Assembly (NCBI RefSeq): GCF_903642285.1
Contig: NZ_CAHJWJ010000020.1
Location: 1 to 63,059 of the forward strand
From: Sphingomonas bacterium
GTDB taxonomy: Bacteria > Pseudomonadota > Alphaproteobacteria > Sphingomonadales > Sphingomonadaceae
DNA: 63,059 nt
Direction of reading: 5' to 3'
Part shown: positions 47,761 through 55,475 of the stretch, in pieces
Numbering within the stretch: the first letter of the stretch is position 1
How the letters are laid out: each line of letters begins with the position of its first letter
Position numbers and translations under genes: made by a program
The notes under the pieces: model-generated
The model's database searches: none
What the model was told of the DNA's origin: nothing
Seen by the model: only the letters and a program-made list of their open reading frames with translations

Positions 47761-49672
47761 CACCCCGACGATCACATCCGAAACCATGACGATCGACCAG
47801 ATCGAAATTTCCCCGCTCAACGTCCGGCGACATCGCGCGGTCATCGAGCGGACCGAAGCGATGGAGCTTTCGATCCTTGGTCGCGGGCTCATCCAGCCGT
47901 TGAACGTCCATCCGATGCTCGCCGGAAAGAAATTCGGCGCATTCGCCGGCGGCCGACGAACGCGCGCGATCCGCGCGCTGGTGAAGCGCGGCGAGTTGCC
48001 GGTCGACTGGCCGGTCCGCGTCGAGGTGTACCGCGGCTATAGCGACATCGCGATCATTGAACTGTCGCTCAACGAGAACATGCAGCGCGCCGATCTCGAG
48101 CTGTACGAGATCTGTGCCGGCATCCGCGCGCTGGACGCCCGCGGCGAAACGGTCGACGCGATCGCCGCGGCGCTGGGCCAGGAACTGGCGCTCGTGCGCC
48201 GCTGGCACCGCGTCGGCTTGCTCGCCGAGCCGATCTTCGAGGCCTTCTCGCAAGGCCTGCTGGGCCTCGGTAAGACGAACTCGGACGTCGCACAGGCTTA
48301 CGGTGCCACCTCCGACCAGGCGCTGCAGCTTGCCGTTTTCCAGCAGATGAAGGGTCTGCCCGAATGGCAACGCACGCCGGACAAGATCCGCGCCGCCATG
48401 AAGATCGGCGATCACCAGGCTTCGAAGTTGCTCCGCCTGGTCGGAGCGGATGGCTATCGCGCGGCGGGCGGAAGGTTCGAACTCGACCTGTTCGCCGGCG
48501 ATGCCGAGGAGCGCGGTCGCGTCGTCGACGAAGGGCTGTTGAAGCAGCTTGCAGAAGACCGCCTCGCCGCGATCCGGGACGAGACCCGTGCCTCCACCTG
48601 GAACCGGGATCTCCGATTCGTCGTCGCGCCCCCCGCGGGCATGGGAGGCGCACCCGACTATACGCTCGAGTACCGACCCAAGCTGCTCGAGGGTCGCCCG
48701 GTCATTCCGGAAACGGGTGTCGTCGCGTCGATCGACGTGTCGACGCCTGGCGAGCCCAAGGTCACCTATTGGTGGGAGAGCCGCAAGGCGAAGTTCGGCG
48801 ACAAGACCGAGCCCAAGCCGAAGGTGAACCTGAGCGGTGCCCAGGCGGCGCGCGATCCCTACACCTATGCGGCACCCGCCAAGGCGCAGGCGAAGGAAGA
48901 GCATGGCGTCACCAGCGATGCGCTGGAATGCATGATGTCGATTCGGCGCGAGCTGCTCCGCGCGCTCGTCGTCGAGGACGCGCACCGCGGCGGCGAGGTC
49001 GGTCGGCATTATGCCACCTGGGCGATGCTGCGCGTTGCGCTTGCGCAGGACAGCAGCGCCGAGGTCGGTGCGCGCGGGATCGCGCAGGGCGCCATGATCG
49101 GTGCATTCGATCTGGCGGAGAAGGCGAAGGACCAGGTCGGCCAGCACGTCGCACACGACGTCTGGTTGGGCGCGGTGCGCGACATCTCGGCCGAGAGCTT
49201 CATCACCGGGAAGGATCGTGCGGCTGCGTTCGTGGATTATCTGAACGCGAGCGAGTCGACCAAGCGCCTCGCGGGCGCAGTCGTCGCGGGGCTGGCGCTG
49301 GAGCGATCCGCGAACGTGCCCGGCTATCAGATGTCGCCGCACGACGCGCTGGCCCTGTTTGCTCGCGGTACGGACGAGCAGCTGCGCAAGCTCTGGTCAC
49401 CAACAGGTGAGTTTCTGGGTATGCTTCCCAAGCCCCAGCAGCTGGCGATCGCCGAGACGATCGTCGACGCGGGCCATTTATCGAAGTGGGAGAAGGTGAA
49501 GGCTGCCGAGCTACCCGCGCTCCTCGCACAGGCACTCGCCGGCGGCGGCAATGCCGTCCCACCCCGCCACCGCGCGGCCGCCGCGGCATGGGTGCACCCG
49601 TTGCTCCATTTCGAGCAGCTGGACTTTTCGCGTATCGAGCCGTCGGCCGAACTAGCGGAGGCTGCGGAATGA
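47753..49672 (+). CDS. Large ParB/Srx-domain protein
   Basis: A 639-residue protein. The N-terminal ParB-like domain has DQIEISPLNVRRHRAVIERT, GRGLIQPLNVHPMLAGKK, the GGRRTRAIRAL box near residue 65 and LSLNENMQRADLELYE. A helix-turn-helix (DAIAAALGQELALVRRWHRV) follows. The last 380 residues are alpha-rich and not recognised. Proteins like this occur on plasmids and alphaproteobacterial phages; CTP-dependent DNA clamping is known for ParB, nuclease activity for some relatives. It precedes a HerA-like ATPase. Confidence 0.85.
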   Translation: MPNTPTITSETMTIDQIEISPLNVRRHRAVIERTEAMELSILGRGLIQPLNVHPMLAGKKFGAFAGGRRTRAIRALVKRGELPVDWPVRVEVYRGYSDIAIIELSLNENMQRADLELYEICAGIRALDARGETVDAIAAALGQELALVRRWHRVGLLAEPIFEAFSQGLLGLGKTNSDVAQAYGATSDQALQLAVFQQMKGLPEWQRTPDKIRAAMKIGDHQASKLLRLVGADGYRAAGGRFELDLFAGDAEERGRVVDEGLLKQLAEDRLAAIRDETRASTWNRDLRFVVAPPAGMGGAPDYTLEYRPKLLEGRPVIPETGVVASIDVSTPGEPKVTYWWESRKAKFGDKTEPKPKVNLSGAQAARDPYTYAAPAKAQAKEEHGVTSDALECMMSIRRELLRALVVEDAHRGGEVGRHYATWAMLRVALAQDSSAEVGARGIAQGAMIGAFDLAEKAKDQVGQHVAHDVWLGAVRDISAESFITGKDRAAAFVDYLNASESTKRLAGAVVAGLALERSANVPGYQMSPHDALALFARGTDEQLRKLWSPTGEFLGMLPKPQQLAIAETIVDAGHLSKWEKVKAAELPALLAQALAGGGNAVPPRHRAAAAAWVHPLLHFEQLDFSRIEPSAELAEAAE

Positions 49673-49923
49673 GCGATCTCCGCCGGCCAGCGCTCATCTT
49701 GAAGCGAATCGATGCAGCGATCGCGTTGATGAAAGCCGAGGGCATGGCGATCCGCGCGATCTATCTCGCGCGCACCGACCTCGAGGATTTTCTCGCCGCC
49801 CAAGCGGTTATTCAGCGACCGGTTAGGCACCGGAGCTATGACGTTCGGCCGATAATCGGAAAAGGCTCGAGCAAGATCTATTCGAACCGTGGCGTTGCCC
49901 GCGCTGTGCCTAGGGCGGTATGA
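49669..49923 (+). CDS. Small hypothetical early protein
   Basis: An 84-residue basic protein starting MSDLRRPALILKRIDAAIAL on the ParB-like stop (ATGA), with LARTDLEDFLAAQAVIQRPV. It ends on the ATPase start (ATGA). The position suggests a partner of the ParB/ATPase pair. No family recognised. Confidence 0.55.
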   Translation: MSDLRRPALILKRIDAAIALMKAEGMAIRAIYLARTDLEDFLAAQAVIQRPVRHRSYDVRPIIGKGSSKIYSNRGVARAVPRAV

Positions 49924-51371
49924 ACACCGCCCTGCCGATCCCCGAAAAGGCGCTCGCCGACTGCGGTGCCATCCTCGGCCGCCGTGGGGCCGGGAAGTCG
50001 GCGACGGGCCGCGTGCTCCTGGAGCACGAGCTCGACGTCGGCCACCGGTGTTGCGTGATCGACCCGAAGGGCGACTGGTACGGGATCCGCGCCACGAAGG
50101 ATGGCAAACCGAGCCGGTTCGAGATTCCGGTCTTCGGGGGCGCGCATGCGGATCAGCCGATCGATGACACCATGGGTGCGACGCTCGGCGAGATCGTCGC
50201 GACCCGAAAAACCAGCTGCGTGATCGACCTGAGCGGCTTCAGCGTCGCGGGGATGCGGCGGTTCATGACCGCGTTCGCCGAGGCGCTGTTCTTCCACAAC
50301 CGCGCGCCGCTCACATTGTTCGTCGACGAAGCCGACCAGCTCGCGCCGCAGCGCGTCGCCGCCGAGCAGGCAAAGCTGCTCCACAATATGGAGATGCTGA
50401 TCCGTCAGGGCCGTCAGCGCGGCATCTTCATGTGGATGCTCACGCAGCGCCCCGCGGTCATCAACAAGAACCTGCTCAGCCAGGCCGAGACGCTGATTGC
50501 GATGAAGATGACCGGGCCGCAGGATCGAAAGGCGATCCGCGACTGGATGGACGCGCACGATCCGGAGAAGGCACAGGAGGTCGAGGGCGACCTGGCGAAG
50601 CTCGAGGTCGGCCAGGCGTGGGCGTGGGTGCCAAGCGCCGACTTTCTGCAACGCGTGCAATTTCCGCTGTTCGAAACCTACGACAGCGGCCGCACCCCGC
50701 AGCACGGCGAGAAGGTCGGCGATGTCGAGCTTCAGCCCCTCGATCTGGGCGAGCTCGCCGCCGCGCTTCTGCCTGCCGAGGAGGAAGAAACCGAGCTCGA
50801 GCGGCTGCGTGCGGACAACGCGCGGATCCGCGAGCGCAACGCGCGCCTGACGCGAGAAACTGAGTCTGCGATTGCCGAGAGCGACCGCCTGCTTGCGGTA
50901 CTTACCACGGTCCAGGACACGATCGGGATGGCGATCGGCTCGGCGCAGATCGTCGCGCTCACAGCGCATTTAGATCCAGCGGATTTCGTCATGCTGATCG
51001 ATGCTGACGACGTGGTCCGCCCGTTTCCCCGCGCGCCTGGCGCAGGCCGCCGTGTCGCCGCCGCGCGCGGCCGCATGCGCGCCGCGCCCTGGCCGTCCGG
51101 ACCCGAACCGGCGTTGCCCGCGGATCCTGCCGCGATTGCCGCGCTGATGGACGCCAAGCTGATCGCCGCGATCGCCGGCGACGTGCCCGCGGTGCGACGG
51201 ATCGTCGCGGCTGTCGCTCTCACCGGGACCACAACCGTCCACCAGATCGCCGAGCTCGCCGGCCTCAGCCCGACATCGAGCCATCTGGGCAGCGGTATCA
51301 AGCGCCTCGTCGAGCGCGGCCTTCTCGAAATCTCCGCTGATGGCATCTCACTCGTAAGGACCTCATCATGA
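49920..51371 (+). CDS. HerA/FtsK-like AAA ATPase with C-terminal DNA-binding helix
   Basis: A 483-residue protein. Walker A is GRRGAGKS at residues 20-27. An aspartate follows in CVIDPKGDW, Walker B is LTLFVDEAD near 131-139, and FMWMLTQRPAVINKNLLSQA is the sensor/arginine-type segment. A coiled coil (about 280-320) leads to a C-terminal winged helix (TTTVHQIAELAGLSPTSSHL). This fits a DNA-pumping HerA-type ATPase. Role in replication, partition or exclusion is unclear; it is coupled to the ParB-like gene upstream and to excisionase downstream. Confidence 0.8.
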   Translation: MNTALPIPEKALADCGAILGRRGAGKSATGRVLLEHELDVGHRCCVIDPKGDWYGIRATKDGKPSRFEIPVFGGAHADQPIDDTMGATLGEIVATRKTSCVIDLSGFSVAGMRRFMTAFAEALFFHNRAPLTLFVDEADQLAPQRVAAEQAKLLHNMEMLIRQGRQRGIFMWMLTQRPAVINKNLLSQAETLIAMKMTGPQDRKAIRDWMDAHDPEKAQEVEGDLAKLEVGQAWAWVPSADFLQRVQFPLFETYDSGRTPQHGEKVGDVELQPLDLGELAAALLPAEEEETELERLRADNARIRERNARLTRETESAIAESDRLLAVLTTVQDTIGMAIGSAQIVALTAHLDPADFVMLIDADDVVRPFPRAPGAGRRVAAARGRMRAAPWPSGPEPALPADPAAIAALMDAKLIAAIAGDVPAVRRIVAAVALTGTTTVHQIAELAGLSPTSSHLGSGIKRLVERGLLEISADGISLVRTSS

Positions 51372-51694
51372 ACGCGCCCGCTCCGCGTCGCAGCCCCGCG
51401 GCGAAACGTCCCCGGCTGTTGGAGCGCATCGGCATAGCCGAGGCATCCTTGATCACCGGGCTGTCCCGCCGCACCCTCCAGGACCTCGCGCCAGCGATTC
51501 CCGGCGCGTCCAAGCCTTCAGGCCGCTGGCTGTTCGTCGAGGCGGATCTTCGGGCGTGGGTCACCCGCACAACAACGAGGTCACCATGCCGAAAAACCTC
51601 TACCTCCGCGCCGGCATCTATTGGGCGCGTTTCAAAGTCCGCGGCGTCGAATACCGCGAAAGCCTACGAACTCGTTCTGAACGGGTCGCGGTGA
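51368..51694 (+). CDS. Excisionase-like helix-turn-helix protein
   Basis: A 108-residue protein starting MNAPAPRRSPAAKRPRLLER on the ATPase stop (ATGA). The MerR/Xis-like segment is RIGIAEASLITGLSRRTLQD followed by SGRWLFVEADLRAWV. Its last 109 bases overlap the integrase start in another frame, an arrangement common for xis-int pairs. It probably directs excision from tRNA-Arg. Confidence 0.72.
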   Translation: MNAPAPRRSPAAKRPRLLERIGIAEASLITGLSRRTLQDLAPAIPGASKPSGRWLFVEADLRAWVTRTTTRSPCRKTSTSAPASIGRVSKSAASNTAKAYELVLNGSR

Positions 51695-52662
51695 AGCGTT
51701 TGGCCGCTCGTCGAGAGGAAGCCGAGGATCAGGCGATCTATGGGATCGCCGGTCCCGTAGGCTGGCCGGACGCGGTCGTCAGCTGGAATGCCGCGATCGG
51801 AGACAGCCTCGCCGATAAGACGTTGAAGCGGTACCTGGTCAGCCTGCGCCAGCTTCGGCCGTTCTTGGATCACCTGTCGATCCAGGACGCGGATGCCGAA
51901 GCGCTGAAGGAGATGATAAAGGCGCGGAAACGCACTGGCGTGAAGAACGCCACCATCCGCCGCGATCTCACCGCTCTGTCGAGCGTATTCAATAATGCCG
52001 TCGATGAGGGCTGGATCGCGGAAAACCCAACGCTGGCGCTCAACCGGCGGCGTATCGTGCCGGAAAAGGTCGTACGGATCGTTCTGCCGCGCGAGGACAT
52101 GATTGCAGACGTATTCGCACGGATCCCCGAGCGGATGCGCGACATGTGCGAGCTCACCCGGGAGACGGGTCTGCGCCTCGATGAGGTGACGAACCTCAAG
52201 CACACCGCGCTTGATCGCCACGAGCGCACGTTGACGGTCGAAAACGGCAAAGGCGACAAGGTCCGAACCGTACCGCTCACTGCGGCCGCCGAGCGCATTA
52301 TCGATCGCCAGCCGCGCTTCATCGGCAAGCCTTGGGCGTTCTGGCAGGGGGCCGGTGCCCGTATCACGGGGGTGTCATCACGGCTGGCCGGATATACGCG
52401 CCGGATGGCACAAAAAGCGGCACGCTCGGGTGCCGACTTCGAGCCGTTCAGCCACCATGATTTCCGTCACCTGTTCGCGGTCGAATACCTCCGCCGGCAG
52501 CGCGGGTCGATCTATGACTTGCAGGGCGAGATGGGTCACGACAGCATCTCGACGACCGAGCGCTATCTGGCGTTCCTGACACCCGACCAGGCGAAGGCTG
52601 CGAAATCGGGGGTGGCACAACGCGGGTCACACGAACTACGGTTCGGAGGCACGCCGGCTTGA
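51586..52662 (+). CDS. int: Phage tyrosine integrase
   Basis: A 358-residue recombinase starting MPKNLYLRAGIYWARFKVRG with GAGGTCACC before the ATG. A SAM-like core-binding domain lies at about 65-150. Catalytic residues are Arg in TRETGLRLDEV (about 195), Lys in NGKGDKVRTVPL, HHDFRHLF (His and Arg), MGHDS and the nucleophile in TTERYLAF. It ends 56 bases before the attR core, so it is the integrase matched to these att sites. It is the last gene of the early operon. Confidence 0.95.
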   Translation: MPKNLYLRAGIYWARFKVRGVEYRESLRTRSERVAVKRLAARREEAEDQAIYGIAGPVGWPDAVVSWNAAIGDSLADKTLKRYLVSLRQLRPFLDHLSIQDADAEALKEMIKARKRTGVKNATIRRDLTALSSVFNNAVDEGWIAENPTLALNRRRIVPEKVVRIVLPREDMIADVFARIPERMRDMCELTRETGLRLDEVTNLKHTALDRHERTLTVENGKGDKVRTVPLTAAAERIIDRQPRFIGKPWAFWQGAGARITGVSSRLAGYTRRMAQKAARSGADFEPFSHHDFRHLFAVEYLRRQRGSIYDLQGEMGHDSISTTERYLAFLTPDQAKAAKSGVAQRGSHELRFGGTPA

Positions 52663-52718
52663 GCAAAGCGCGCTTTTCTGCGGCCCGCAGGTCACTCCGG
52701 CTGATACCAGCCCGAGGC

Positions 52719-52757
52719 TTAGGAAACCGTCGCTCTATCCGGCTGAGCTACGGGGAC
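52719..52757. repeat. attR core with tRNA-Arg 5-prime-half fragment
   Basis: Identical to 12645-12683. It is the original host 5-prime half of tRNA-Arg(CCU), now cut off from its 3-prime half. The displaced host promoter is still recognisable upstream on the minus strand: TTGCTC, 17 bases, TAACGC, ending about ten bases from the former tRNA start. It should now transcribe only a tRNA stub running into the integrase gene's antisense strand. Confidence 0.93.
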
Positions 52758-52902
52758 GTGGGCGTGGCGTTACCGCGGACGATTGCGGGGAGCAATGGCC
52801 GGTGGCCGTTGGCTAGCCGATGTCGGCAGTAATCGACCACCCCCATCCGTCACACGGGCTTAACCCGGGACGACGGCCTGTGACGTTTGCTGAAGCAACC
52901 CT

Positions 52903-53334
52903 CTAATGCTTCGTCTGCGGCGGCGCGACCGGCAACAGCAGCGGCAGGACGGGTACGCCGTCGTCGACCAGCGCCTTCGCCTCGGCGGGGGTCGCCTGGC
53001 CATGGATCGTCGCCGGCGTCTCTTCCCCGTCGTGCATCGCACGCGCCCGGTCGGCAAAGGCGGGGCCGACCCATTCGGAGCTTTTCAAGGCATTCGCCTG
53101 CGCGGTGGCGAGCGCCTTCAGCAGCGTCTTCGCCTGATCGGGTCGCAGAGCCGGTGTTGTCCGGTTGGCCTTGGCGGGGATGTTGGGGGCCATCAGCGCC
53201 TTGGTGACGTCGGCATCGTCGCAGATCGGACAGCGTACCTGATACGCTGCCGATTGCGCCTCGAACGCCGCGCTGGAGGTGAACCAGGCCTCGAAGACAT
53301 GCCCGCCCGAGCAGCGCAGGTCGAAGACGATCAA
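52903..53334 (-). CDS. DUF1178 family protein
   Basis: A 143-residue protein starting with TTG 53334, overlapping the nitrilase-gene stop (TTGA). The conserved start IVFDLRCSGGHVFEAWFTSS with VRCPICDDADVTKALMAPNI (two CxxC-type cysteine pairs) and a VGPAFADRARAMHDGEET centre match DUF1178. It is probably a small zinc-binding protein; function unknown. It is the first host gene right of attR. A non-coding 145 bases separate it from attR. Confidence 0.88.
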   Translation of the reverse strand: MIVFDLRCSGGHVFEAWFTSSAAFEAQSAAYQVRCPICDDADVTKALMAPNIPAKANRTTPALRPDQAKTLLKALATAQANALKSSEWVGPAFADRARAMHDGEETPATIHGQATPAEAKALVDDGVPVLPLLLPVAPPQTKH

Positions 53335-54152
53335 TTGACGACAACCGGCGAAATGGAACGCCTGTGCGCGCGCACCGGAATGCGTCCCCGCACGTCCGCG
53401 ACTCGCGCCAGGTCGATCTCCGCGAACCCGAGCCTCGGCGCGTCGCCCATGTCGAGCAACACCTCGCCCCAGGGATCGATCACCAGCGAATGACCGAAGG
53501 TCGCGCGACCGTCGGCGTGCAGTCCGGTCTGCGCCGCGGCGACGACGAACGCCCCCGCCTCGATTGCCCGTGCGCGCATCAGCACGTGCCAGTGCGCCGC
53601 GCCGGTCGGGCGCGTGAAGGCGGCGGGAATGGCGAGGATGTCCGCCCCCGCATCGCTGAGCGCGGCATATAGCGCAGCGAAACGCAGGTCGTAGCAGATG
53701 CTCAGCCCCAGCATCCCCGCGGGCGTATCGACCACCACGGCACACTCCCCGGCCGCATAAGCCGCAGATTCGCGCCACGACTCGCCGTTGGGCAAATCGA
53801 CGTCGAACAAATGCAGCTTGTCGTACCGAGCGCGAACCTCGCCACGGTCGTCGATCACGAATGCGCGATTGGCGTAGCGTCCGTCGGCGCGCCGGATCGC
53901 GAGCGAGCCGACATGCACCCAGACACCCGCCTTCGCCGCCGCCGCGCGGACCGCGGCCAGCACCGGGTCAGCATTCTCGACAACGATCGACGTTGCGGCA
54001 CGCGCGCGGTCGCGGTCGATCAGCCCCGACATCTCCGGCGTGAAGACGATGCCCGCGCCCCCTTCGGCAGCCGCTGCGACGGCATCGACCAGCGTCCGGG
54101 CATTGATGGCGGGATCGATCCCGCTGGTCATCTGGAGAATGCCGATCCGCAT
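53331..54152 (-). CDS. Carbon-nitrogen hydrolase (Nit1/deaminated-glutathione-amidase type)
   Basis: A 273-residue nitrilase-superfamily amidase with the catalytic triad Glu40 (FTPEMSG), Lys in RARYDKLHLFDVDLP (about 112) and Cys in LGLSICYDLRF (about 155). The length and the DVDLPNGES motif fit the Nit1 group, which removes deaminated glutathione. It is coupled to grxC upstream and DUF1178 downstream, a neighbourhood consistent with thiol metabolism. Confidence 0.9.
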   Translation of the reverse strand: MRIGILQMTSGIDPAINARTLVDAVAAAAEGGAGIVFTPEMSGLIDRDRARAATSIVVENADPVLAAVRAAAAKAGVWVHVGSLAIRRADGRYANRAFVIDDRGEVRARYDKLHLFDVDLPNGESWRESAAYAAGECAVVVDTPAGMLGLSICYDLRFAALYAALSDAGADILAIPAAFTRPTGAAHWHVLMRARAIEAGAFVVAAAQTGLHADGRATFGHSLVIDPWGEVLLDMGDAPRLGFAEIDLARVADVRGRIPVRAHRRSISPVVVN

Positions 54153-54406
54153 CAGCCGAGCAGCGGATCGAGCTTCCCTGCGCGGTCCAGCGCGGCGAGA
54201 TCGTCCGACCCGCCCATATGCGCGCCGTCGATGAAGATCTGCGGCACGGTCGATCGCCCTTGCGCACGGTCGAGCATCTCGGCCCGCTTCGCGCGGTCCA
54301 TCGTGATATCATACTCGTCCGGATCGACGCCCTTGCCGGCGAGCAACTGCATCGCCCGCGCGCAATAGGGGCAGAATGCCTTGGTGTAGATTTCGACTTT
54401 GGCCAT
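54152..54406 (-). CDS. grxC: Glutaredoxin 3
   Basis: An 84-residue glutaredoxin. The active site is FCPYCARA (Cys12 and Cys15), the cis-proline lies in STVPQIFIDG, and the glutathione-binding HMGGSDDL follows. It reduces disulfides using glutathione. Its stop shares a base with the start of the nitrilase gene, and comF lies 31 bases upstream. Confidence 0.95.
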   Translation of the reverse strand: MAKVEIYTKAFCPYCARAMQLLAGKGVDPDEYDITMDRAKRAEMLDRAQGRSTVPQIFIDGAHMGGSDDLAALDRAGKLDPLLG

Positions 54407-54437
54407 GCATGCGAAATGTGGTGCGCCGCCGGCCTTG

Positions 54438-55160
54438 TCAATCGGTGCCGTCGACGACCCGGGTCCAGCACAGGACCGACACCGACGTCGCCCCGGCCTT
54501 CAGCAAGACGCGCGCGCAGGCACCGGCGGTCGCACCCGTGGTGTAGACATCGTCGACCAATACGACCGCCCGGCCCTTGACCCGCACCGGATCGACGACG
54601 GCGAACGCGCCCGCCACGATCTCGGCCCGCTTGCGCCGGCTCATCGCCCGCATCGATGGCGTGGCGCGGCGGCGGACGAGGACATGGCGATCGACCGGGA
54701 CCCGCGTACGCTTCGCCAGCGCATCGGCGATCAGCGCCGCCTGATTGTAGCCGCGCGACCAGAGCCGCCAGCGGTGGAGCGGTACCGGCACCATCAGCGC
54801 CGCGTCCGGGGGCATCAGCCGCTGCATTTGTCGCGCCATGGTCTGCGCGATCGATATCCGTCGGCCGTATTTCAGCCGCAGCGCCAGGATGCGCGCGGTG
54901 TCGCCATAGGCCACCGCCGCGCGGACGCCCCCGTGGACCGGGGGGTGCGTCAGACATTGCGCGCAACGGGTGCCCGGGCCGCGATCATAGGCAAAGGGGC
55001 GGTGGCAGGTCGCGCACCAGGGCGGCGCGATGAAGCGCAGTCCGCTCCAGCAGGCGGCACAGAAATGATGGTCCTGCGCGACGGGAACCCCGCAACCGGC
55101 GCATCGCGGCGGCAGTGCGAGACGAGCAAGCGCATCGATCGGGGCAAGCCAGCGGGGCAT
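54438..55160 (-). CDS. comF: ComF family phosphoribosyltransferase-like protein
   Basis: A 240-residue protein starting MPRWLAPIDALARLALPPRC. An N-terminal double zinc ribbon has CAGCGVPV, CAACW, CATCHRPF and CAQCLTHPP. The PRTase domain follows, with PVPLHRWRLWSRGYNQAALI and the PRPP loop VVLVDDVYTTGATAGACAR. ComF proteins take part in DNA uptake. The frame stays open upstream, but the zinc-ribbon start fixes the ATG near 55160. Confidence 0.9.
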   Translation of the reverse strand: MPRWLAPIDALARLALPPRCAGCGVPVAQDHHFCAACWSGLRFIAPPWCATCHRPFAYDRGPGTRCAQCLTHPPVHGGVRAAVAYGDTARILALRLKYGRRISIAQTMARQMQRLMPPDAALMVPVPLHRWRLWSRGYNQAALIADALAKRTRVPVDRHVLVRRRATPSMRAMSRRKRAEIVAGAFAVVDPVRVKGRAVVLVDDVYTTGATAGACARVLLKAGATSVSVLCWTRVVDGTD

Positions 55161-55272
55161 TCCTTCGTGTCGCGGGCGGCGCTGGTGGCGGCAAGCCGGG
55201 TTAGGTCGACATTCGATGGATCGGCGGAAGCGGATAATTATGGTGATCGCGCTTGCCCCCCTTCCCCCACCT

Positions 55273-55376
55273 CTCCCCGGCGAAGGCCGGGGCCCGGTTG
55301 CCACGGTTTGGTAATGAAGCACCTCGCGCCGCTGCTTTCGTCGCGCCGCTGGGCTCCGGCCTTCGCCGGGGAGGGG
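55273..55376. repeat. Inverted sphingomonad palindromic repeat
   Basis: CTCCCCGGCGAAGGCCGGGG near 55273-55292 is mirrored by CCGGCCTTCGCCGGGGAGGG near 55355-55375. Each half is itself palindromic around GGCGAAGGCC or its complement. It lies between divergent comF and the methyltransferase gene, so it sits in their promoter region. Confidence 0.7.
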
Positions 55377-55475
55377 TAAGCGTATGGAATGTCGCGTGGT
55401 CCGTACGCTTGGTGCCAAGACCCGGATGCGATCAACGCTGGTGGTGATCGCATCGCCCACGATATAGGCCGCGCC

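Larger units (their letters stand above)
12645..52757. mobile_element. 40-kb HK97-type siphophage prophage in tRNA-Arg
   Basis: The element is bounded by the 39-bp tRNA-half repeats. It contains an adjacent tyrosine integrase (51586-52662), an excisionase, a repressor/Cro switch, terminase, portal, protease, capsid, connectors, tail tube, chaperones, tape measure, tail tip, lysis genes and cargo. All structural modules are intact and open, with dense start/stop overlaps and no transposases, so it looks potentially inducible. Replication genes are not recognisable. Cargo occupies the attL side (13.0-16.2 kb). Confidence 0.95.

Noticed and set aside
47414..49342. A 642-codon minus-strand frame opposite the ParB-like gene
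   Set aside because: The plus strand has a recognisable ParB domain and tight overlaps; the antisense frame lacks a start site or motifs.
52719..52757. A second tRNA-Arg gene at attR
   Set aside because: Only the 5-prime half is present; the anticodon 3-prime side, T-arm and acceptor 3-prime strand are missing.
12645..52757. CRISPR array, diversity-generating retroelement or retron within the prophage
   Set aside because: No regularly spaced repeats, no reverse-transcriptase-like ORF and no VR/TR pair were seen on reading both strands.
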